Part shown: in pieces, positions 58,764 to 64,000 of the stretch | Layout: every line of letters begins with the position of its first letter | How positions within the stretch are numbered: the first letter of the stretch is position 1 | The notes under the pieces: generated by a model | The model's input: the letters and a program-made list of their open reading frames with translations, nothing else | Databases searched by the model: none | Told to the model about the DNA's origin: nothing | Made by a program: the position numbers and the translations under genes | Source of the DNA: Lentinula raphanica | Lineage: Eukaryota; Basidiomycota; Agaricomycetes; Agaricales; Omphalotaceae | Assembly (NCBI GenBank): GCA_027919835.1 | Contig: JANVFP010000017.1 | Span: 868,001 to 932,000, forward strand | Length of the DNA stretch: 64,000 nt | Reading direction: 5' to 3'

Positions 58764-59275
58764 ATCTGGATTGGAGCAGTGAATTTGGCACCGGATTTAA
58801 CCATGTGCATCGTACCGACATGGAAATACCGTGCTGGATGGGATAAATGAGAAGTTGTATCATTGACTCTGAGATGCATTTCGAACTCACTACTGAAGGA
58901 TCAGATGGTCACGACACCGCGTTGAGGGTCCACTACTTCTCGTGGAGACAGTGAGTGCGACTCGAGTTTCCCGCTTGAGATGATAACCTTTGCGTCGATA
59001 CCTGAGTACGACCCAAGCCCAATCAAAATGATGGCCAAGCTATCGTGAAGGTACATCACCGGCGTAGAGTCGAGTAGTCTGTTCGAGGGGAATGTCTGTC
59101 GAGATTGCTTGCGGCGTACCGCCGCACCGCGTTTCAAGGATGCCCGAACGGCGAAGGGATTATCGGGTATCCGATTGTATGCGTTCATCATAACAACATA
59201 TCTGGATTGGGGCAGTAAGTAAGATTGGCAGACTTACCATATGCATCGTACCGACACGGAAATACCGGAGGCATA
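58480..59275. repeat. Diverged tandem duplication, period about 458 bp
   Basis: The marker gatgcccgaacggcgaa occurs at 58681 and 59139. Many shared blocks keep the same order in both copies, including catatctggattgg, gcatcgtaccgaca and ggaaatacc. Between blocks the copies differ a lot, so the duplication is old. Confidence 0.75.
58901..59191 (-). CDS. Hypothetical ORF in tandem-duplicated unit, copy 2
   Basis: A 96-codon frame (MMNAYNRIPDNPFAVRASLK...) aligned in the same frame with the FAVRAS core of copy 1. The remainder, including STPVMYLHDSLAIILIGLG, has diverged, and the end differs. It may be an exon or a decayed paralogous segment. Function unknown. Confidence 0.35.
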   Translation of the reverse strand: MMNAYNRIPDNPFAVRASLKRGAAVRRKQSRQTFPSNRLLDSTPVMYLHDSLAIILIGLGSYSGIDAKVIISSGKLESHSLSPREVVDPQRGVVTI

Positions 59276-59349
59276 GAATGTGGACAGGATGAATGAGTTG
59301 TCACTGACACTCGGTCGAACGATGAACTCACCTCACTGGGTAAATAAGA

Positions 59350-59650
59350 ACAGTGTACACTTTGTGTTTTGGTGACAGAAAATGGCAGGAAGGACCCACA
59401 GTGGGTTGTAGCTTGTCGAGTCTCGGAGATGTGTAGATTTCCACAAACTGAATGTTGTACACACTTTGGAAGACGGTACCGTACACCAGCTGTAATACCT
59501 ACTCGTTGGGGTTGTCGGATAAACGGGTCTGTTCAGTGTTGATGGAAGGTGGGATGATCAACTTGGTTGTGAAAAATACCGCCTTGAACTCCAGCGACAC
59601 CCCAATATGCTGACTCTCCTGGAGACGAGAGCTACAGCGGACTGAATTCC
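59350..59650 (-). other. Coding-like exons without a full gene model
   Basis: On the minus strand, after a CTCCAG acceptor, the frame ESQHIGVSLEFKAVFFTTKL continues through IIPPSINTEQTRLSDNPNE. It meets a GTAGGT...TTCAG intron of 55 nt, and goes on DLWKSTHLRDSTSYNPLW. It may belong with the 58.2-59.2 kb ORFs in one gene. I could not connect it to a start or a stop with confidence. Confidence 0.35.
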
Positions 59651-61395
59651 AAGGGGGAACTTGGCAAAAGGCGGTACTAACCTGTACTCACTGGCAAGGT
59701 GCAAGGACCGACAAAGCTCCTTTACTGCCCCCGAGTCAATCCTGATTAAAAATCACTGATCGATGATCAGCTTTCACTATAGAGACATGTTCTACAGTCA
59801 TCACGGGGAAATATCTTATCAGCCCTCGCCTGCGCCAAAGAAAAAGATATGGTTGAAAACACTTACTGTATACCTCTGTATACATACAGCTTCCTATTCA
59901 GCACAAGTAACTCAGTCTAAAGGTTAACGGTCACTGATGAATCATGAAACAGGCGCACCGAATGCAAACATCGATGCGAACAGATGCGAACCAATGTACA
60001 TATGAGGAAAGACTAAAGTTCCCTGTGGCGGCGGGGCGGGAGCTGGCGGGAGGCTTGCTGGCAAGAAATGTATGTGAGCCGTATGTTCTGAATGTCGCAT
60101 TGAAGTTCCGCAAATCCACAAATCCACTTTAGGGGTGTCAAAGCAGGTGGTACACTGGTACTTATCAGCCTCATCATTGGGAACAATGGCAAGTACCGAA
60201 CCCAATAGAGTTTATACGTTTTGATAACCCTGAGGAGGTTGCTTTGAACTCCTCCCCGCCAATGACCGCCAAATGACGCATTCCGCGTATATCGTACCCG
60301 ATACGTGGTTATCCAGAGTTGCATCTTCGAAGACTGTGGGCTGAGATGTTGATGGTACGGAGAGGAGTCATAGTAGAGCTTACCTTACCCACGCAAAGGA
60401 ATCCTGAGCTAAATTGTGATGAGCATTGAGCAAGATGACTCTTTCAAAATTCGTACGAACGTACCTCTTGGAGGTAGTTGGAGGTTCGGGACGAGTTCCG
60501 TAAGATGTGAAAAATGCAAGCGAGAGTGATTAGAACAAATGGGCAATTTTGCATACCGCGTTCACTGCCTCGAGTCACAAACGGAGACGCGGAAAAAATA
60601 GGTGCCGACGTGACCACTGACAACGATATTTGGTTCTGAATAATTCTGAATGTTCTGAAAGGGCTTTGAATGCTGTTCGAATCAGTTTGAACAACTCTGA
60701 AGAGGCGAAACTCACGCTGGAAATGTATGTGCGCTTGATGCGCAGGCTGCGAGTCCGTGGGGTATTTTGCCGTATGTACTTGGTACAAAGTTGGTAGGAA
60801 CGTATTGGAGTCAGTGAATACAGTGAATTCTGTGAACTTTCGGCAGTGACCCACGCATTGGCATTCAGGAGCGTGGTCACAATGTGGAAACGCAATGGCC
60901 TTTGTTTCGACAAAGAGAACAATGACTCTTTTTTCGCGGGAAGATCTGGGAAGAAAGAATCAAAGATATCAACTTCGAGATCATCGTTTCCGTTTCCCTC
61001 AACTGCGCTGTGATGGCGACAGAGTAGTACAAGTACAGCTTCGCCAAATTCTCCTCTGGGATGGCCTCCACCGTCTCCTTGACGAATTGCGAGCGCGTCG
61101 GGTACGGGCTGGTGAAGGATTCGCATTGAGAACGCGACCGAAATCCGAATCACACTGTGACAGGCACCTCTAAAAAAAGGAAGCGTGACTCAGATGGTCG
61201 CCTAGAGAAAGTTCCCACGCTAATATTAAAAAAGCCCGATTTAATCTTGACAATTGACTTGACTTTTTCTTGTGGCTTTGAAGTGAACCTCGTGTATAGA
61301 TTTCCTTTGTGGCGCGACTCTAACCAAACGGGATTTGGTTCAATACTTATAACTGGGCCTCCTACTCCCATTCCTCCTCTCTCTCTTTGAACACA
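59651..61395. other. Intergenic or unresolved, 1.7 kb
   Basis: The minus strand at 60575-61153 has a 192-codon ORF, and another frame there reads ETVEAIPEENLAKLYLYYSV, which looks helical. Two overlapping plausible frames and no splice chain prevent a call. The last 200 bp is a CT-rich promoter for the next gene. Confidence 0.3.
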
Positions 61396-62595
61396 ATGTT
61401 TCGTACTGGCTCTCCTTACTCCCAGTTCTTCATGTCAGGCTTGTTGCCTTCAGCCGACCCCAATGCAAGCGAGGACGGTCAGGATGGCTTTCTGTACGAA
61501 GTCGACTTTCGTCGACGAGGTAGTCTACCTGATACCTTGTCTCCTACCGCTAATCTTGCCCAATTCCACAAAGAACGTTCGTTTCTGTCTTTGGATCTAG
61601 CTGGCGCGGGTTCGTTACGGTACGTTCATTTGACCTTGTTTCCCGATGAGAACGTTTTTTCTCAACAACGATCATCACCTAGTGCTCCATCTCTTCACAC
61701 CCTTCATTCTCGTCCATCCTTGCAAAGCCTACCCACTCAGAAACCGATGCCCAACTACGCCTACGTGTTGCCAGCGCTACCAGCGCCGAACGTACACAGT
61801 CGCGCTTCATCTACTCTTCTCCCTACTACCCAACAATCCCATCCAGTCGCTGGTCCCTCAAAACCAGTCGCTGCTTCCAATCTCACTCGTAACATGTCCG
61901 TCAAGACTGCGACTTCTACCGTTTCTACGAACTATCGCCGTACCAAGCGCTCTGATGCCTTAGCCCGTCTCGAGGGCCGCTCACCAGCCGCGGCTGCGCT
62001 CAAACCATTCAGATTCGGCGGTATCAAAGAAGAGTCCACAAGTAACTTCATGTCCTTGTCTGATGATGAGGACTCTTCCGAAGACGAGTGGGATATGTCT
62101 GACGAGGATACGGACTTTGTCGATCTCGAAATCGACTTTAGTTCAAACCGTCATTCGTACTCTGCTCCTTCTCAGCGAGACGACGAGGAAGACATCTTCT
62201 TGCCTTTCAGTCCGACCCAATCTCACACCTATCCCCGTTCACTTTCTCTTTCGACATCTTCTCATTCGGCTCCTAGCCGGATGCAACGTCGTAGGTCAAG
62301 AACTCATTCCAACTCTGGCTACGGCCTCGGTGCTTCATCGGTCAAGTCCGAGCCTCGTCGAATGCGAAGCAAGACGGTATCGATGTTTCCTTCGAACGGG
62401 CCTCGGAAGGAATATACCAGTTTCATGGACTTTGACAACTCGACCCACCGTGACGCGTCTTCGTCTTCGATGTCCAGACGATTTTCTTGGTCATCGTCGA
62501 AGAATGTCGCGTCGCCTTTACCTAGTCCTACGCCCAGGAAAACCGATGAGTGGCTCCAATGGAGTAGCTTCATCGAAATCTCTTCTGCTGCATAA
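61396..62595 (+). CDS. Ser-rich acidic/basic disordered protein, function unknown
   Basis: Starts at 61396 (MFRTGSPYSQFF), stop 62593-62595. A canonical GTACGT donor at 61620 and a CACCTAG acceptor at 61682 define a 63-nt intron that is a multiple of three, so both spliced (about 378 aa) and unspliced forms are open. Features in order: short ordered N-terminus (GFLYEVDFRRRGSLPD), Ser/Pro/His-rich stretch, NYRRTKRSDALARLEGRSP, an acidic block (SDDEDSSEDEWDMSDEDTD), RS-rich sequence (RMQRRRSRTHSNSG) and a C-terminal conserved-looking KTDEWLQWSSFIEI. Probably a nuclear, regulated protein. No known domain. Confidence 0.7.
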   Translation: MFRTGSPYSQFFMSGLLPSADPNASEDGQDGFLYEVDFRRRGSLPDTLSPTANLAQFHKERSFLSLDLAGAGSLRYVHLTLFPDENVFSQQRSSPSAPSLHTLHSRPSLQSLPTQKPMPNYAYVLPALPAPNVHSRASSTLLPTTQQSHPVAGPSKPVAASNLTRNMSVKTATSTVSTNYRRTKRSDALARLEGRSPAAAALKPFRFGGIKEESTSNFMSLSDDEDSSEDEWDMSDEDTDFVDLEIDFSSNRHSYSAPSQRDDEEDIFLPFSPTQSHTYPRSLSLSTSSHSAPSRMQRRRSRTHSNSGYGLGASSVKSEPRRMRSKTVSMFPSNGPRKEYTSFMDFDNSTHRDASSSSMSRRFSWSSSKNVASPLPSPTPRKTDEWLQWSSFIEISSAA

Positions 62596-63770
62596 CTTCT
62601 TAACTCCTCCCCACTCCCCGCCTCCGAATTGCCAACCGACATCATTTGAACTGTGCTTGCTATACAATACATAATCGTTCGTTTCATATGCTCGTCCGTT
62701 AATCGCTTACATCGTGTTCGACTTAATACACTCTTTTCTTTTCCCCTAGCTACCAATTGTCTTTTCAGTCTTTTATACTGAACATTTTTCGCATCCCCAG
62801 ATCCATCATTCAACAACCAATTGTTCACCTAAACCATTTCTTCGTGTATTTCTTGTATCATCCCACATCCGATCCATCTGCGTTCCCAAACCCCATGCTT
62901 TACCGTTGCTTGCTGTTTTCATCTTGCCAACAGTACCTCATACGTAGTAGCCTTTCGTCATTTCTCCAACTCAACTTGTAACATTCATATCAGATTATTT
63001 TCTGTACCACCAAAAGGCTTTATTGCCTCGCTCAGCGCTGTCTTTCCTTCCGTTTTTGTAACGTATCAACCTCGTATCAACCCACTGTTTTGTCCGAATA
63101 CAAATACCTTGAGCCTGATGAGCAGATGATATGTAGACCAACAAATGTCGGTGTTGGGGAAGCTGCGAGAGCGTGTTTTGATGTATGTATGACATTCACT
63201 AAAAAGATAATGAAATCTTACTATCTGACATGACATATCACTAAGACTATTTCCTCGAATATTCGAGAATTCAAGAATTCAAGAAAGGGCATACATATCG
63301 TCCTTCAGCTCGCCATCGATCACAACTCCGAGATTTGTTATCATGATAATCTTCACCTCTTTTCACTTCCAGTGCCGGCCACTGATTTCGATCAGAACAC
63401 TACCTTGGACGTCGAACTCACATTCGTTGTTCACTGTGATACACAACGCTCGAATTAGACTTAGGTTTTCCATCATCTCATGAGTTATAGTTTGAACTTT
63501 CTCAGCTGTTTTGGCTTTCATCTCAGCGACTGACCCCCCGCCGTACTATTTACTCTACCACAGTCACGGTAAAGCACTCCCCCAAAAATTTTTCATAGCA
63601 TAGCTCAAGGTTACACTAACCAGCGTAGGAAGGAGAACGGTTTGCATGCTGCACACCGCATGGAAGGATTCATAATCCCTGGTTGGGGAGAGGTATAATA
63701 GACCCAAGAGGTTCCTCGTCAACATCCAAAGACCTTTCAGTTCTTCAATCGAGCTTCAACGTCTTCAGAT
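62596..63770. other. Intergenic, 1.2 kb
   Basis: 3' UTR of the preceding gene and promoter of copy C, with a tataata box at 63694-63700. A short ATTCGAGAATTCAAGAATTC stretch near 63260 is palindromic but nothing more. Confidence 0.4.
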
Positions 63771-64000
63771 ATGTGTTACATACTGCACATCGCCAACGAG
63801 TTTACTGCATGTGGCCACCAGGTCGTATTCAGACGCCAACGGGTAAATCTTTTTTGACTCTCTTCTCCTCTGAACGTCACTGTTGAGTCTTGACTCCATG
63901 AAACTGATATCATGTCCTCAATGCACAGATCGACTGCAACTCCAATGCATGCGTCCTGAGCAATCAACATCGGATAGGACATCACGATTGCCACTCTACC
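63771..64000 (+). CDS. Small Cys/His-rich 'MCY...CGH' protein, copy C (cut by window end)
   Basis: Exon 1, 63771-63842, encodes MCYILHIANEFTACGHQVVF and RRQR, then a GTAAAT donor at the same codon as in copies A and B. Exon 2 starts at 63929 with IDCNSNACVLSNQHR and runs off the window. One extra residue precedes CGH. The TATA-to-ATG distance (about 70-75 bp) is the same as in the other two. The third exon with the expected PCESC motif lies outside. Confidence 0.7.

Noticed and set aside
60575..61153. 192-codon minus-strand ORF
   Set aside because: Two overlapping frames look equally coding-like and no splice chain or domain supports either.

Overview
The window is nuclear DNA of a filamentous basidiomycete, most likely an Agaricomycete. 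The support is dense protein-coding loci cut by many 45-75 nt GT-AG introns, intron-split histone H3 and H4 genes, a basidiomycete-style H3 C-terminus ([12 protein letters not shown]), a velvet regulator, a DSC E3 ligase, a MIND and a DASH kinetochore subunit, a TET/JBP-like dioxygenase beside a DNA transposase, and a Ty1/Copia element. Exon borders were worked out by eye from splice signals and reading-frame continuity; they are not transcript-verified.

Layout. 1-4.1 kb: the 3' part of a Ser-rich gene, a histone H3 gene (minus), and a GRF-type zinc-finger gene broken by a 324-bp hAT-like MITE with an 8-bp target duplication. 4.6-10.0 kb: a TET/JBP-type 2OG-Fe(II) dioxygenase (plus) tail-to-tail with a MULE transposase (minus), stops 16 bases apart. 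11.3-16.5 kb: a young Copia LTR retrotransposon with LTRs that look identical, a 5-bp TSD and one in-frame stop in gag. 16.5-21.1 kb: gene desert. 21.1-31.6 kb: two small Cys/His-rich 'MCY...CGH' genes, NUP85, an F-BAR/RhoGAP gene and an F-box gene. 32.2-33.6 kb: a divergent H4-H3 pair. 34.4-49.4 kb: a compact housekeeping block with a GPI-anchored pepsin-like protease, a mitochondrial rhomboid protease, two METTL21-type methyltransferases, NNF1, the TUL1/DSC1 E3 ligase, a coiled-coil protein and class II fructose-bisphosphate aldolase. 49.4-54.1 kb: a velvet-domain gene in an otherwise empty stretch. 54.1-64 kb: a basidiomycete hypothetical, DASH subunit HSK3, an intron-containing tRNA-Thr(CGU), a diverged tandem duplication of coding-like sequence, a Ser-rich acidic protein, and a third 'MCY...CGH' gene cut by the window end.

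How the parts relate. The H3-H4 pair and the lone H3 share a promoter module (CACGTG, then C-A-C/T-CGCGTCG, then TATA), which implies coordinated expression. NNF1 and HSK3 are kinetochore parts and NUP85 is a nuclear-pore scaffold part. The transposon-rich left third (MITE, MULE with TET/JBP, Copia) contrasts with the compact housekeeping core. The most noteworthy items are the TET/JBP-transposase pair, the MITE-split GRF gene, the three-member Cys/His-rich family and the lengthened H3 tail.
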